From Microbacterium sp. A20 (lineage in GTDB: Bacteria > Actinomycetota > Actinomycetes > Actinomycetales > Microbacteriaceae): a stretch of DNA of 64,000 nt. Shown in pieces: positions 9,058-18,989 of this stretch. The DNA lies in assembly GCF_004794515.1 (NCBI RefSeq), contig NZ_SSDF01000076.1:1-64000 (forward strand), given 5' to 3'. Positions within the stretch are counted from its first letter, which is position 1; the number at the start of each line of letters is the position of its first letter. The notes under the pieces are model-generated. The model searched no databases. It was not told the DNA's origin and was given only the letters and a program-made list of their open reading frames with translations. The translations under genes were made by a program, and so were the position numbers.

Positions 9058-11184
9058 TCAGCGGCCGAGGACGGCGCGCGTGCTCGCTTCGGGGGTGATG
9101 TCGATGCGTCTCAGCAGCTGCGCGTTCAGCGCGACGACGACGGTCGACAGGGACATCAGGATAGCCCCGACCGACATGGGCAGGACGAATCCGATGGGCG
9201 CCAGGACGCCGGCGGCGAGGGGGACCGAAAGCAGGTTGTAGCCGGCCGCCCACCACAGGTTCTGCTTCATCTTGCGATACGCGGCGCGGGACAGCTCGAT
9301 CACGGAGACCACTGACCTCGGGTCGGAGCTCGCGAGGATCACTCCGGCCGAGGCAATGGCGACATCCGTCCCCGCGCCGATCGCGATGCCCACGTCGGCC
9401 TGGGCGAGGGCGGGAGCGTCGTTGACGCCGTCGCCGACCATCGCGACCTTCTTGCCCTCGGCCTGCAGCTCCTTGACTTTGGCGGACTTGTCTTCGGGCC
9501 GCACGCCGGCGAAGACGCGGTCGATGCCGAGCTCGGCGGCGACCGACTCGGCGACGGCCTGGGCGTCGCCGGTGATCATGACCACTTCGACGCCGAGCTT
9601 GTGCAGGGCGTCCACGGCCTGCTGCGATTCGGGGCGCACCTCGTCGGCGAGCTTCAGCCCGCCCACGACCTGTCCGTCGACCACCACGTGCAGGATGATG
9701 GCGCCCTCGTCCCGCCACTCGTCGGCGGCCGCGATCTCGTGCCCGCCGACCTCGTCGAGGAGCTTCGGGCCGCCGACGCGCACTTCCCGGCCGTCGACCG
9801 TCGCCGTCACGCCGACCGCGGGCGACGAGGTGAACCCCGACGCCTTCGCGAGAGACATGCCCTTCTCCTGGGCGGCGCGCACGATGGCGCGGGCGAGCGG
9901 ATGCTCACTGTCGGCCTCGGCGGATGCGGCGAGGGCCAGCAAGGTGTCGGCGTCGATGTCTCCGGAGGGCTCGACGGCGGTCACGGTCGGTGCTCCCTTG
10001 GTGAGCGTGCCGGTCTTGTCGAAGAGCACGGCGTCGACCGTGCGCATGCTCTCCAGCGCGAGGCGGTCCTTGATGAGGACTCCTCCGCGGGCGGCGCGCT
10101 CGGTCGCGATCGACACGACCAGCGGGATCGCGAGGCCCAGTGCGTGCGGGCAGGCGATGACGAGGACGGTGATGCTGCGCACCACGGCCGCATCCGGGTT
10201 GCCGACCAGGGTCCAGACCACGGCGGTGAGGGCGGCCGAGAGCAGCGCGAACCAGAACAGCAGCGCGGCGGCGCGGTCGGCGATGCGCTGGGCCCGCGAG
10301 GAGGAGTTCTGCGCCTCGGTGACGAGACGCTGGATGCCGGCCAGGGCGGTGTCGTCGCCGGTGGCGGTGATCTCGACGCGCAGGCCCGAGTCGGTGGCGA
10401 CCGTTCCCGCCGTGACGGTGTCGCCCGAGGTACGGGTGACCGGACGCGATTCCCCGGTGACCATGGACTCGTCCATCGCCGCCGTGCCGTCGATGATGCG
10501 GCCGTCGGCCGGGATGCTTCCGCCAGGACGGACGACTACGACATCTCCGACGACGAGATCGGCGGGCGAGACCGTGACGACGATGTCGCCCTCGACGCGC
10601 TCGGTCTCATCCGGCAGCAGGGCGGCGAGCGAGTCGAGCGCCGAGGTGGTCTGCGCGAGGGAGCGCATCTCGATCCAGTGGCCGAGCAGCATGATGACGA
10701 TGAGCAGGGCGAGCTCCCACCAGAACTCGAGCTCGTGATGGAGCATCCCGAGCGTCGCGCCCCACGACGCGACGAATGCCACCGTGATGGCGAGGCCGAT
10801 GAGGAGCATCATGCCCGGCTTATGCGTCTTGAGTTCGCTCACGGCGCCGGTGAGGAAGGGCCAGCCGCCCCAGACGTACATGACCGTTCCCAGCACCGGT
10901 GCGATGAACCGCGCCCACCCGGGGACCTCGTAGCCGAAGATCATCGCGAACATCGGCGAGAACGCCACCACGGGCACGGCGATGACGAGGTTGATCCAGA
11001 ACAGGCGACGGAACTGGCCGACATGGTCGCCGTGACCTGCGTGCCCGCCGTGGCCGCCGTGGCCGCCGTGGCCGCCGTGGTTCTCGTGCCCGCCGTGGTT
11101 CTCGTGCCCGGCGTGCGCATCCGGGGCGTGCGGAGTCTCCACGGAAGGCGCGGGTGCGTGGTGGTGGGCGTGCGGATCGGTCAT
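9058..11184 (-). CDS. copB: P1B-type copper ATPase, CPH class (CopB-like)
   Basis: A 708-aa membrane ATPase. The first 70 residues are His/Gly-rich (repeated HGGH and HENHGG) instead of a Cys-type metal domain. The intramembrane motif is CPH (VIACPHALGLAIP), which marks the CopB class, with an actuator TGES and a phosphorylation site DKTGTLTKG. CopB proteins export copper or silver from the cytoplasm. ATG 11184 is chosen: it has a GAGAGGA-type site, and the upstream part of the frame is Arg/Ser-rich shadow. The gene lies 37 nt after copA and 30 nt before csoR. Confidence 0.93.
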   Translation of the reverse strand: MTDPHAHHHAPAPSVETPHAPDAHAGHENHGGHENHGGHGGHGGHGGHAGHGDHVGQFRRLFWINLVIAVPVVAFSPMFAMIFGYEVPGWARFIAPVLGTVMYVWGGWPFLTGAVSELKTHKPGMMLLIGLAITVAFVASWGATLGMLHHELEFWWELALLIVIMLLGHWIEMRSLAQTTSALDSLAALLPDETERVEGDIVVTVSPADLVVGDVVVVRPGGSIPADGRIIDGTAAMDESMVTGESRPVTRTSGDTVTAGTVATDSGLRVEITATGDDTALAGIQRLVTEAQNSSSRAQRIADRAAALLFWFALLSAALTAVVWTLVGNPDAAVVRSITVLVIACPHALGLAIPLVVSIATERAARGGVLIKDRLALESMRTVDAVLFDKTGTLTKGAPTVTAVEPSGDIDADTLLALAASAEADSEHPLARAIVRAAQEKGMSLAKASGFTSSPAVGVTATVDGREVRVGGPKLLDEVGGHEIAAADEWRDEGAIILHVVVDGQVVGGLKLADEVRPESQQAVDALHKLGVEVVMITGDAQAVAESVAAELGIDRVFAGVRPEDKSAKVKELQAEGKKVAMVGDGVNDAPALAQADVGIAIGAGTDVAIASAGVILASSDPRSVVSVIELSRAAYRKMKQNLWWAAGYNLLSVPLAAGVLAPIGFVLPMSVGAILMSLSTVVVALNAQLLRRIDITPEASTRAVLGR

Positions 11185-11221
11185 GGGGTCATCCTCTCGT
11201 TCTTCGGAGGGGTTCAGGTGG

Positions 11222-13486
11222 TCAGGGCTTGGCGATGCTCTGGAACCCGCGCAGGCGCAGGCTGTTGCCGACGACGAAGACGCTCGAGAGCGCCATCGCC
11301 GCACCGGCGAGCATGGGGTTCAGCATCCCGAGGGCTGCGACGGGGATGGCGGCGACGTTGTAGGCGAAGGCCCAGAACAGGTTGGTCTTGATCGTTCCGA
11401 GGGTCTTGCGGGACAGGCGGATCGCGTCCACCGCGCTGCGCAGGTCGCCGCGCACCAGGGTGATGTCGGATGCTTCGATCGCGACATCCGCCCCCGTGCC
11501 CATGGCGAGGCCGAGGTCGGCCTGAGCGAGGGCGGGGGCGTCGTTGACGCCGTCGCCGATCATCGCGACGGTCTTGCCCTCGCGCTGCAGCCGGGTGACG
11601 ACATCGACCTTGTCCTTCGGGAGGACCTCGGCGATGACCTCTTCGATGCCCACCTCGGCGGCGATCCGGCGGGCGACCGCCTCGTTGTCGCCGGTGAGCA
11701 GGATGGGGGTCAAGCCGATCGCCTTGAACTGGGCGATCGCCTCGGCGCTGCTCGGCTTGACGGTGTCGGCCACGACGAGGATGCCTCGTGCCTGCCCGTC
11801 CCAGCCGACTGCGACGACGGTCTTGCCCTCGCCCTCGGCGCGCGCCTTGGTCGAGGCGAGCTCGCGGCTGAGCTTCTGCGACCACTCGGCGAGGAGCGAA
11901 TCACGGCCCACCAGCACGGCGTGACCGTCGACGACGCCCTGCACGCCCTTGCCTTCAATGTTCGCGAAGTCCTCGGGTGTCGGCAGTGCACCGACCTCCT
12001 GGGTCGCACCCTTGGCGATGGCCTGCGCGATGGGGTGCTCGGAGGCATCCTCCAGTGCACCGGCGAGCCGCAGCAGCTCCGCGCGGTCGGTGCCGTCTTC
12101 GACGAACACGTCGACGAGGGTCATCCTGCCGGTGGTGACCGTTCCGGTCTTGTCCAGCACGACGGTGTCGATCTTGCGGGTGGATTCCAGAACCTCCGGG
12201 CCCTTGATGAGCACGCCCATCTGCGCGCCGCGGCCGGTGCCGACCAGCAGAGCGGTGGGGGTGGCGAGGCCGAGTGCGCACGGGCAGGCGATCACGAGCA
12301 CGGCGACGGCCGCCGTGAATGCCGCGGTCACCGGGAACCCTGCTCCGAGCCAGCCGCCGAGCGCCACGACCGCGATCACGATCACGATGGGCACGAACAC
12401 GCCGGAGATGCGGTCGGCGAGGCGCTGCACCTCGGCCTTCCCGGTCTGCGCGTCTTCGACGAGCTGCGCCATCTGCGCCAGCTGCGTGTCCGACCCGATG
12501 CGGGTCGCCCGCACCACGAGTCGACCGCCGACGTTCGTGGTGGCGCCGGTGACGGAGTCGCCCTCGGCGACCTCGACGGGCACGGCCTCGCCCGTGAGCA
12601 TGGATGCATCCACCGCCGAGGTCCCGGAGACGACGATGCCGTCGGTGGCGATCTTCTCACCCGGACGCACGATGAACTCGTCGCCCACCTGCAGGTCCTC
12701 GACGGGGATCTTCGTCTCCACGCCGCCGCGGAGGACCGCGACCTCCTTCGCCCCGAGTTCGAGGAGAGCGCGCAGAGCCGCACCGGCCTGCTTCTTGGAG
12801 CGCTTCTCGAAGTAGCGTCCGGCGAGGATGAACATCGTCACCCCGGCGCCCACCTCGAGGTAGATGTTGGCCGCTCCGTCGGAGGGTGCCAGCGCGAACT
12901 CGAAGGGGTGCGTCATGCCCGGCGTACCGGCCGTGCCGAAGAACAGCGCGTACAGCGACCACAGGAACGCAGCCGAGGTGCCCATCGAGATGAGCGTGTC
13001 CATGGTCGCGGCACCGTGGCGGAGGTTCGTCCACGCGGCCTTGTGGAACGGCCAGGCCGCCCAGACGATCACGGGCGCGGCCAGGGCGAGAGAGGCCCAC
13101 TGCCAGTAGGTGAACTGCAGGGCGGGGATCATCGCCATCGCGATCACGGGCACCGTCAGCACGACGGAGCCGATCAGCCGGTTGCGCAGCGAGCGCAGCT
13201 CCGGATCCTCGTCGTCACCGTTCGCCCCGTCTTCGGTGCGCTTCGTCTTCGGCGCCGGCAGTGCGGCCGAGTAGCCGGTCTTCTCGACCTCGGCGATGAG
13301 CAGCGCCGGGTCGTAGCCGTCGGGAACGGTGACCTTCGCCTTCTCGGTCGCGTAGTTGACGGTCGCCACGACACCCTCGAGCTTGTTGAGCTTCTTCTCG
13401 ATCCGCATCGCGCAGGAGGCGCAGGTCATCCCGCCGATCTCCAACTCGACGCTGGACCCCACGCTCGAGGGTGCTGATGTGGTCAT
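11222..13486 (-). CDS. copA: P1B-type Cu(I) ATPase, CPC class (CopA)
   Basis: A 754-aa copper exporter. An N-terminal heavy-metal domain (GGMTCASC, near residue 17) would take Cu(I) from CopZ. The intramembrane site is CPC ([13 protein letters not shown]), followed by the phosphorylation motif DKTGTVTTG and the hinge [11 protein letters not shown] 13486 has AGAAGGAC just upstream. Two ATPases of different class, CPC and CPH, in one operon suggest high copper exposure or different metal oxidation states. Confidence 0.95.
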   Translation of the reverse strand: MTTSAPSSVGSSVELEIGGMTCASCAMRIEKKLNKLEGVVATVNYATEKAKVTVPDGYDPALLIAEVEKTGYSAALPAPKTKRTEDGANGDDEDPELRSLRNRLIGSVVLTVPVIAMAMIPALQFTYWQWASLALAAPVIVWAAWPFHKAAWTNLRHGAATMDTLISMGTSAAFLWSLYALFFGTAGTPGMTHPFEFALAPSDGAANIYLEVGAGVTMFILAGRYFEKRSKKQAGAALRALLELGAKEVAVLRGGVETKIPVEDLQVGDEFIVRPGEKIATDGIVVSGTSAVDASMLTGEAVPVEVAEGDSVTGATTNVGGRLVVRATRIGSDTQLAQMAQLVEDAQTGKAEVQRLADRISGVFVPIVIVIAVVALGGWLGAGFPVTAAFTAAVAVLVIACPCALGLATPTALLVGTGRGAQMGVLIKGPEVLESTRKIDTVVLDKTGTVTTGRMTLVDVFVEDGTDRAELLRLAGALEDASEHPIAQAIAKGATQEVGALPTPEDFANIEGKGVQGVVDGHAVLVGRDSLLAEWSQKLSRELASTKARAEGEGKTVVAVGWDGQARGILVVADTVKPSSAEAIAQFKAIGLTPILLTGDNEAVARRIAAEVGIEEVIAEVLPKDKVDVVTRLQREGKTVAMIGDGVNDAPALAQADLGLAMGTGADVAIEASDITLVRGDLRSAVDAIRLSRKTLGTIKTNLFWAFAYNVAAIPVAALGMLNPMLAGAAMALSSVFVVGNSLRLRGFQSIAKP

Positions 13487-13559
13487 GTCCTTCTCTTTCT
13501 GCTCTGACTGTTGCTCGGGGCCGCGGCGGGTGGCCGGTGGGCCGGGCGACGTGCGAGGC

Positions 13560-14522
13560 TCAGTGGCCGTCGTCGTGCGAATCGTCTTCGGATGCCGGTG
13601 CATCCCCGGCGGGGGCTGCGGCATCGAGCACGAACTCGGCGGTGTGCACCTCGCCGTCGACCTGGAAGTCCAGGTACAGCAGGTAGCGGCCCGCGGTCGG
13701 GGCCTCGGCGGCGAAGGCGATCTCCGGACCGGAGGTCTCTCCCGCCTTCGGCTCGTCACCCGCGGCGTGCACGTGCAGGTAGGCGAGGTCGCCCTCGCGC
13801 AGCGCGACCAGGTGGCCGAACGCGCCGAGGTACGGCTCCAGGCCGGTCACGGGGGTGCCGTCCTTCGCGAGGGTGAAGGTCAAGTCGCTCGCCGATCCGG
13901 CTTCGAGTGCCCCGTCGAGTGTCACGGTGTAGCCGGCGACCTGGGCGACCTGCGTCGGCTCGGGCGTGACGGGCGTGAACTCACCGGCGACCTGCACGGC
14001 CTGCGTGAGGGTGAGCGACGGTGCGTCCGCGCCGGCCGGTGTGAAGTCGGCGAAGACGCGGTAGGTCCCGGCGGCGTCCCAGTCCCAGGGCAGCGACCAC
14101 GTGCCCGTGGCCTCGTCCAGTGTGGGGTGCACGTGCCGGAACTGACTTCCGTCGGAACGCACCACGATCAGGTGCAGGTCGTTGTCGTGCGCGGTCGTGT
14201 ACTCGGTGACCGGGGTGCCGTGCGCGTCGCGGATCTCGAAGCTCAGCTCGCCGGGCTCGTCCACTCCCGCCGGTGCCGCGACGGGCGACAGTGCGTATCC
14301 TTCGAGGCTCAGCGAGAGTCCCTTGAGGGTGTCCGCTGCCGCGCTCGCCGCCTCGTCGGTTGTCGCGGCCCCGCCGTGTGCGCCGTGCTCTTCCATCTCG
14401 GTACCTTTCGTCCACTCACTGACAACGCTCGGGGGGACGATGACCTGGGCGAGGCCGAATGCCGCACCGAACGCCACCACCAGCCCCGCCCCGTAGATGG
14501 CGAGCCGCCCCCCGGCGTTCAT
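13560..14522 (-). CDS. Membrane-anchored extracytoplasmic protein of a copper operon, two His-motif modules
   Basis: A 320-aa protein I cannot assign to a named family with certainty. Residues 8-32 form one hydrophobic segment (signal anchor), and the rest is predicted to be outside and rich in beta-type sequence. Two similar modules carry a histidine pattern: [19 protein letters not shown] and later [17 protein letters not shown]. The linker EEHGAHGG and the tail DDSHDDGH add further histidines. Placed between copZ and copA and overlapping copZ by 4 nt (ATGA), it probably binds or buffers extracytoplasmic copper. This is inference from context. Confidence 0.8.
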   Translation of the reverse strand: MNAGGRLAIYGAGLVVAFGAAFGLAQVIVPPSVVSEWTKGTEMEEHGAHGGAATTDEAASAAADTLKGLSLSLEGYALSPVAAPAGVDEPGELSFEIRDAHGTPVTEYTTAHDNDLHLIVVRSDGSQFRHVHPTLDEATGTWSLPWDWDAAGTYRVFADFTPAGADAPSLTLTQAVQVAGEFTPVTPEPTQVAQVAGYTVTLDGALEAGSASDLTFTLAKDGTPVTGLEPYLGAFGHLVALREGDLAYLHVHAAGDEPKAGETSGPEIAFAAEAPTAGRYLLYLDFQVDGEVHTAEFVLDAAAPAGDAPASEDDSHDDGH

Positions 14523-14731
14523 GCCTTCCGCACCGCCGAGTACCCGGCCTCGGCGACGGCGGCCAGGATCTGCGCGTCGTCAAGGGAGTCGGAGCCGGTG
14601 ACGAGGAGCACGCCCGTCTGTGCACTCACCTGGATGTCTTCGACGCCGGGGACCTCGGCGACTTCTTCGCGGACCGACATCTCGCAGTGTCCGCAGGTCA
14701 TCCCGGTCACCTGGAATTCGTTCGTGCTCAT
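14519..14731 (-). CDS. copZ: Copper chaperone, heavy-metal-associated domain (CopZ)
   Basis: A 70-aa ferredoxin-like chaperone with the Cu(I) motif GMTCGHC at residues 10-16. It would carry copper to the metal domain of CopA. It is the first gene of the minus-strand copper operon, about 20 nt after the promoter/operator region, and overlaps the next gene by 4 nt. Confidence 0.93.
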   Translation of the reverse strand: MSTNEFQVTGMTCGHCEMSVREEVAEVPGVEDIQVSAQTGVLLVTGSDSLDDAQILAAVAEAGYSAVRKA

Positions 14732-14749
14732 CGCGTATCCTCTTCTCGA

Positions 14750-14806
14750 TTGGTACCCCTACTGGGTATTAGTGACAACGGTATACCCATGAGGGGTATT
14801 CCTCAA
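14750..14806 (-). promoter_or_regulatory. Copper-operon promoter region with two CsoR-type boxes
   Basis: Two dyads are seen: TACCC-N5-GGGTA at 14754-14768 and ATACCC-N5-GGGTAT at 14783-14799, the second perfect over 6 bp. On the minus strand each falls in the 17-nt spacer of a possible promoter: TTGAGG (14801-14806) with TACCGT (14778-14783), and TTGTCA (14773-14778) with TACCAA (14750-14755). The boxes fit the known CsoR preference for GC-rich dyads, so apo-CsoR would block the RNA polymerase. Confidence 0.75.
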
Positions 14807-14911
14807 CCGGCCGGATCCGTTGGTCGGACCCGGCCGGTTCGGCGCTTTTCGGTGGCATCCACGAGCGCCGCGGCGGTCAGGGGTCACTGGTCGTCGTCGG
14901 AAAGTCGTAGA

Positions 14912-16342
14912 TCAGGCCGATACTGACTCCTCGGAGACGAAGGCCGCTGCGCGGGGCTTCCTCATGGCGATCGCGGTGATGACCGCTCCCAGCAGGGCGA
15001 GGATCGCCGCACCGATGAACGCGGCCGAGTACCCCTGGGTGAGCTCGACCGTGGACGAGTCGTGGCCGGCGATGCCGTACACGATCGCCGTGAGCACGGC
15101 GAGTCCGAGCGCGGATCCGATCTGGTAGCTCGTGCTGACGAGGCCCGAGGCGACGCCGGTCTCGGCCGGAGGGGCCGCGTTGATGGCGGTGCCGAGCGAG
15201 GGCACGAAGGCCAGCGACATGCCGAGAGCGGCGAGCAGCGACGCGGGCAGCACGTCGACGGCGTAGGTGCCGTCCGGTCGGACGAACGCGAGCCACGCCA
15301 GCCCGCCGGCCAGCAGGAGGAGTCCGCTGACGATCAGCGCCTTGGCGCCGAACCGCTCCTGGAGCCGGGGTGCCAGCGCGATCATGACGAGCACGACCAG
15401 TCCGGTCATCGGCAGCAGCGCGGCTCCGGCGGCGAACGCGCTCGCGCCGAGCACCTGTTGCAGGTACAGGTTCAGGAAGAACCACATCGAGACCCAGGCG
15501 GCGCCGAGCATCAGCTGGGCGACGTTCGCGGCCCCGAGGAGCGGGGCGCGCAGCAGGCCGAGGCGGAGCAGCGGGTTGCGGCTGCGGGACTGGATGAGGA
15601 AGAAGATCAGCAGCAGAACGATGCCGGCTGCCAGTATTCCCAGCGTGGACCAGGTGAGCCAGCCGACCTCGGGTGCGTTGACGACGGCGTAGACGACCGC
15701 GGCGAGTCCCACGGTCACCGTGACGGCTCCGCCGATGTCGATCGATCCCGATGTCCCGCGCACTGTGCGAGGAAGGGCGGTGCCGGTGAAGGCGAGTACG
15801 AACAGCGCGATCGGCACGGTGACGTAGAACACCCACGGCCAGCTCACGTACTCGGTCAGGACTCCGCCGAGGAAGACGCCGGCCGTGCCGCCGATGGGTG
15901 CCGCGGCGCCGTAGACGGCGAACGCCTTGGGGAGGTCGGGCGTTCCGCCGAACAGCATCATGAGCAGGGTCAGGGCTGCGGGGGCGATCATCGCGGATCC
16001 GGCGCCCTGGATGGCGCGTCCGGCGATCTCGACGTCGATGTCACCGGCGGCTCCGGCCATGATCGAGCCGACGATGAGGACGATCCAGCCGAGCACGAAG
16101 ATCTTGCGGGCGCCGAACGCGTCGGAGAGGCGTCCGCCCAAGAGCAGCAGTCCGCCGAAGGCGACCACGTAGGCGTTGAACACCCACGACAGGGACTCCG
16201 GCGTGAAGCCGAGGTCACGCTGGATGTCGGGTAGGGCGACGCCGATGATCGAGGTGTCCATGATCACGACGAACTGCGCGGCGGCTATCAGCACGAGGCC
16301 GAGCCACCGCTTCGCGGGTGACAGGGGTCGGGTTGTGGGCAT
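14912..16342 (-). CDS. MFS drug/metabolite exporter, 14-TM DHA2 (EmrB/QacA) type
   Basis: A 476-aa polytopic protein with the DHA2 signature early in the chain (VVIMDTSIIGVALPDIQ, near residue 25) and about 14 hydrophobic segments. ATG 16342 is fixed by AGGAGGA 7 nt upstream on the minus strand; the upstream part of the open frame crosses the tRNA and is not coding. Its promoter region has a CsoR-like box (16393-16410), so it may belong to the copper regulon. The exported compound is unknown. Confidence 0.9.
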   Translation of the reverse strand: MPTTRPLSPAKRWLGLVLIAAAQFVVIMDTSIIGVALPDIQRDLGFTPESLSWVFNAYVVAFGGLLLLGGRLSDAFGARKIFVLGWIVLIVGSIMAGAAGDIDVEIAGRAIQGAGSAMIAPAALTLLMMLFGGTPDLPKAFAVYGAAAPIGGTAGVFLGGVLTEYVSWPWVFYVTVPIALFVLAFTGTALPRTVRGTSGSIDIGGAVTVTVGLAAVVYAVVNAPEVGWLTWSTLGILAAGIVLLLIFFLIQSRSRNPLLRLGLLRAPLLGAANVAQLMLGAAWVSMWFFLNLYLQQVLGASAFAAGAALLPMTGLVVLVMIALAPRLQERFGAKALIVSGLLLLAGGLAWLAFVRPDGTYAVDVLPASLLAALGMSLAFVPSLGTAINAAPPAETGVASGLVSTSYQIGSALGLAVLTAIVYGIAGHDSSTVELTQGYSAAFIGAAILALLGAVITAIAMRKPRAAAFVSEESVSA

Positions 16343-16392
16343 GTTCGTTCCTCCTGGAAGTTGCGCCGGGACGTCCGGGTCGCGATGTAGCC

Positions 16393-16416
16393 TATACCCA
16401 TAGGGGGTGGGGGTAT
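16393..16416 (-). promoter_or_regulatory. CsoR-like box upstream of the MFS exporter
   Basis: TATACCCATAGGGGGT is nearly the same as TATACCCATGAGGGGT in front of copZ, including the ATACCC-N5-GGGT spacing; a further GGGGGTAT ends at 16416. It lies 51 nt before the MFS start. The clear identity suggests CsoR binding. Bases 16417-16630, between this box and the tRNA, show no gene. Confidence 0.6.
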
Positions 16417-16630
16417 CTAGAATTGTCAGTACGACAACGAGACCCCGCTGGATCGGGCGGGGTTCGGATGCGGGTTCGGGTCGGGTGATGCCCAGCGTGG
16501 AGCTGACGTTCGCGGCCGTCTTCGCGCCGGGCCCGATGTGGTCGGTGGGCAACGTCACGACCGCGTTGAGCTCGATGGCGCAGTGCGCGCGAATCCTGCT
16601 TGGGGCGAGAGGCCCAGGAAACGAGGGATG

Positions 16631-16704
16631 TGGAGGGACTGACGGGAATCGAACCCGCGCTATCTGCTTGGGAAGCAGAAGTTCTACCATTGAACTACAG
16701 TCCC
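16631..16704 (-). tRNA. tRNA-Gly (anticodon CCC), CCA encoded
   Basis: On the minus strand GGGACTG (16698-16704) pairs with CAGTCCC (16635-16641), giving a 7-bp acceptor stem, followed by discriminator T and a genomic CCA (16631-16633). The anticodon arm is TCTGC-TTCCCAA-GCAGA, giving anticodon CCC for glycine codon GGG. The T arm GCGGG-TTCGATT-CCCGT closes with one G-T pair. All three arms are intact. Confidence 0.95.
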
Positions 16705-16802
16705 GAACCCGCCCGAGAGCAGGTGTGGGCAAGCCTACCTGCACCGCGCGCGATGGCCAAAGCCACACGGCGGGGATCCGCATCGGCAACTAGGCTGGTG
16801 CC

Positions 16803-17408
16803 GTGCTTCTCAGTGATCGCGACATCAAGGCAGAACTCGCATCCGGCCGCGTCGGCCTCGAACCGCACGAGCAGGAGATGGTCCAGCCGTCGAGCATCGA
16901 TGTGCGCCTGGACCGCTACTTCCGGCTGTTCGACAACCACAAGTATCCGTTCATCGACCCGTCGGTCGACCAGCCGGAGCTGACGCGTCTGATCGAGGTC
17001 GACCCGGAGGAGCCGTTCATCCTGCACCCCGGTGAGTTCGCGCTCGGCGCCACCTACGAGCAGGTCACGCTGCCTGACGACATCGCCGCCCGCCTCGAGG
17101 GCAAGTCGTCACTGGGACGCCTCGGACTCATCACCCACTCGACGGCCGGCTTCATCGACCCCGGTTTCACCGGGCACGTGACGCTGGAGCTCGCGAACGT
17201 CGCGACCCTGCCGATCAAGCTGTGGCCCGGGATGAAGATCGGGCAGCTCTGCTTCTTCCGGCTCACCTCTCCCGCAGAGAACCCCTACGGCTCCGGCCCC
17301 TACGGCAACCGGTACCAGGGGCAGCGCGGACCGACGGCCTCGCGGTCGTTCCAGAACTTCCATCGGACGGATGTCGGCGTGACCGACGTCGGAGCAGTCG
17401 GAGGCTGA
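16803..17408 (+). CDS. dcd: dCTP deaminase
   Basis: A 201-aa trimeric nucleotide enzyme acting on dCTP. The conserved central block [10 protein letters not shown] and the catalytic glutamate region [19 protein letters not shown] are present. In mycobacteria the close relative is bifunctional and releases dUMP directly; whether this one does so cannot be decided here. The start is GTG 16803. A one-base gap separates it from the next gene. Confidence 0.95.
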   Translation: MLLSDRDIKAELASGRVGLEPHEQEMVQPSSIDVRLDRYFRLFDNHKYPFIDPSVDQPELTRLIEVDPEEPFILHPGEFALGATYEQVTLPDDIAARLEGKSSLGRLGLITHSTAGFIDPGFTGHVTLELANVATLPIKLWPGMKIGQLCFFRLTSPAENPYGSGPYGNRYQGQRGPTASRSFQNFHRTDVGVTDVGAVGG

Positions 17409-17409
17409 C

Positions 17410-17886
17410 ATGACAGACGGCAGTGGCAGCACCCCGGAACAGCCGGTCTCCCCTGAGGAGGCGCTGGCCCCCGAGGAAGCGCTGATCCCGCCCGCCGATG
17501 CCGTCATCCCGCCGCCTCCGCCCGAGATCCCGATCCCTGCGGGTCTGCTCGCACCGCCGCCGTCGGCCGACATCCCCGACGCGGATGTCGTGATCCCGCC
17601 ACCGCCGCCCGACACGCTGCGCCGCTCCGACCGGGTGCGTCCGACGCCCCGCATCCTCGAGGGTGAGGCGCCGGCTGCGGTGGCCGAGGACTGGGCGCAG
17701 CCGTCGGTCGCGCCCGAGGTCCCGACGTCGGGCGGCTACGGCGGGCTCGTCGCCGTGATCTTCGCCTTCCTGCTCCTGCTGCTCGTCGCCGCGATCGTGC
17801 TGATCGTGGTGCTGCTGAACACGGTCGGGCTGCCCTTCGCGGGTGGGGCCGTCGTGCCGCCGTCCATCCTCGCGCTGCCGGTCTGA
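17410..17886 (+). CDS. Proline-rich single-pass membrane protein
   Basis: A 158-aa protein of no recognised family. Residues 1-105 are Pro/Ala/Glu-rich with repeats of IPPPPP type (near residues 34 and 62), and a single membrane span lies at about residues 115-142. The N-terminal part is probably cytoplasmic and disordered. It is probably co-transcribed with dcd, but no functional link is evident. Composition alone could mislead; the clean ATG start 1 nt after dcd and the TM segment support a real gene. Confidence 0.75.
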   Translation: MTDGSGSTPEQPVSPEEALAPEEALIPPADAVIPPPPPEIPIPAGLLAPPPSADIPDADVVIPPPPPDTLRRSDRVRPTPRILEGEAPAAVAEDWAQPSVAPEVPTSGGYGGLVAVIFAFLLLLLVAAIVLIVVLLNTVGLPFAGGAVVPPSILALPV

Positions 17887-17894
17887 CGCGCCCA

Positions 17895-17909
17895 CTGACG
17901 CCGCGTCAG
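17895..17909. terminator. Possible terminator dyad between convergent genes
   Basis: CTGACGC-C-GCGTCAG is a perfect short palindrome in the 36-nt gap between the proline-rich gene (plus) and the FUSC gene (minus). Flanking GACGCG and CGCGTCAGG words allow larger foldings. No T tract follows, so a termination role is uncertain. Confidence 0.35.
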
Positions 17910-17922
17910 GTCTATCCCCGCG

Positions 17923-18948
17923 TCAGGCCTTCGACTGCCGCCGACGGAGTGCCGCCGACGCCACGGCGACCACGGTGCCGACCGCGACGCCGATCACGGT
18001 CTCGATCGCCCGGTCCTGCAAGAGCACGTCGACCGGTGTCGGCGCGGCGAGGTGCACCATGAGCAGCGCGAGCGGGGTGATGAACACCATCGCGATGCCG
18101 TAGTTGCGGCCGACGAACAGCTCGGCCGCGGCCTGCAGCAGCGCGACGAGCGCGATGACGGCGAGCGGCGGTAGATCGATCGCGAGCACCCCCGCCGCGA
18201 CGAGGATGCCGAGCAGGGTGCCGACGAGTCGCTGGATGCCGCGGATCACACGGGCGTTGAGCTGGGGGCCGCTGACCGCGGCGACCGCGCCGACCGCCGC
18301 CCAGTACCAGTGCGAATCCATGATCAGGAATCCCGCGAAGCCCGCACCCACGATCGCGACGGCCACGGTGGCAGCCATCTCCCACGCGATCGGTCCCACC
18401 GGCTGCCGGGGGCGGGGTGGTGCATCCTGCGCGCTGCGGGTGAACAGGCCGATTACTGCGGTGACGGCCAGCCCGAACAGCACGCTCGCGCCGCCGACCA
18501 GGAGCACGTCGCCGAAGGAGGCGGCCGTCGCGGGGATGGTCGCGCACGCGCCGACCGCGAATACCGGGAACAGCGGCCCGGGCGGGTGCCAGCGCATCGT
18601 GTACGCGAGCAGGGTGACGGCCGAGGCGATGACGGCGAGCACGAGGATGCTGACGGCGGCGGGAGCGGACACGACCGAGAGTGCGGTGCCGATGAGCATC
18701 GCGGCGAGCAGGACTCCGCCGGCGCTCGCCTGCATCCGGATGCGGTCGCGGAACACGTCGTGCCGGCCGTAGAGCGCGGCGAAGGCGCCGAAGCTGGCGT
18801 AGATGCTCAGGTCGAGGCGCCCCAGCATCCACAGCACGAGAAGGGGGACGGCGACGCTGATCGCGGCCCGGAGCGCCACGCGGTGATCGCCGCGGTGCGG
18901 TCCGACGCGCAGGACGCCGGTCCACACTCGTCCCTGGGAATCCGCCAC
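17923..18948 (-). CDS. FUSC-family membrane protein
   Basis: A 341-aa protein with two blocks of hydrophobic segments (about residues 25-170 and 190-330), the arrangement of FUSC/aromatic-acid-exporter-like proteins. Each block begins with a sequence of the type RAAISVAVPLLVLW or WEMAATVAVAIVG, suggesting an internal duplication. The probable role is export of a small organic anion; substrate unknown. The start is GTG 18948. Confidence 0.8.
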   Translation of the reverse strand: MADSQGRVWTGVLRVGPHRGDHRVALRAAISVAVPLLVLWMLGRLDLSIYASFGAFAALYGRHDVFRDRIRMQASAGGVLLAAMLIGTALSVVSAPAAVSILVLAVIASAVTLLAYTMRWHPPGPLFPVFAVGACATIPATAASFGDVLLVGGASVLFGLAVTAVIGLFTRSAQDAPPRPRQPVGPIAWEMAATVAVAIVGAGFAGFLIMDSHWYWAAVGAVAAVSGPQLNARVIRGIQRLVGTLLGILVAAGVLAIDLPPLAVIALVALLQAAAELFVGRNYGIAMVFITPLALLMVHLAAPTPVDVLLQDRAIETVIGVAVGTVVAVASAALRRRQSKA

Positions 18949-18989
18949 CGATCCAGCCTACGTCCGACGGCGGGCGGGTTAGCCCCCTG

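Noticed and set aside
9601..11391. Long plus-strand ORF opposite copB
   Set aside because: Shadow frame with low-complexity sequence; copB on the other strand has all P-type ATPase motifs.
16407..16793. ORF overlapping the tRNA-Gly region
   Set aside because: It overlaps a fully formed tRNA and an operator-like box and has no recognised protein features.
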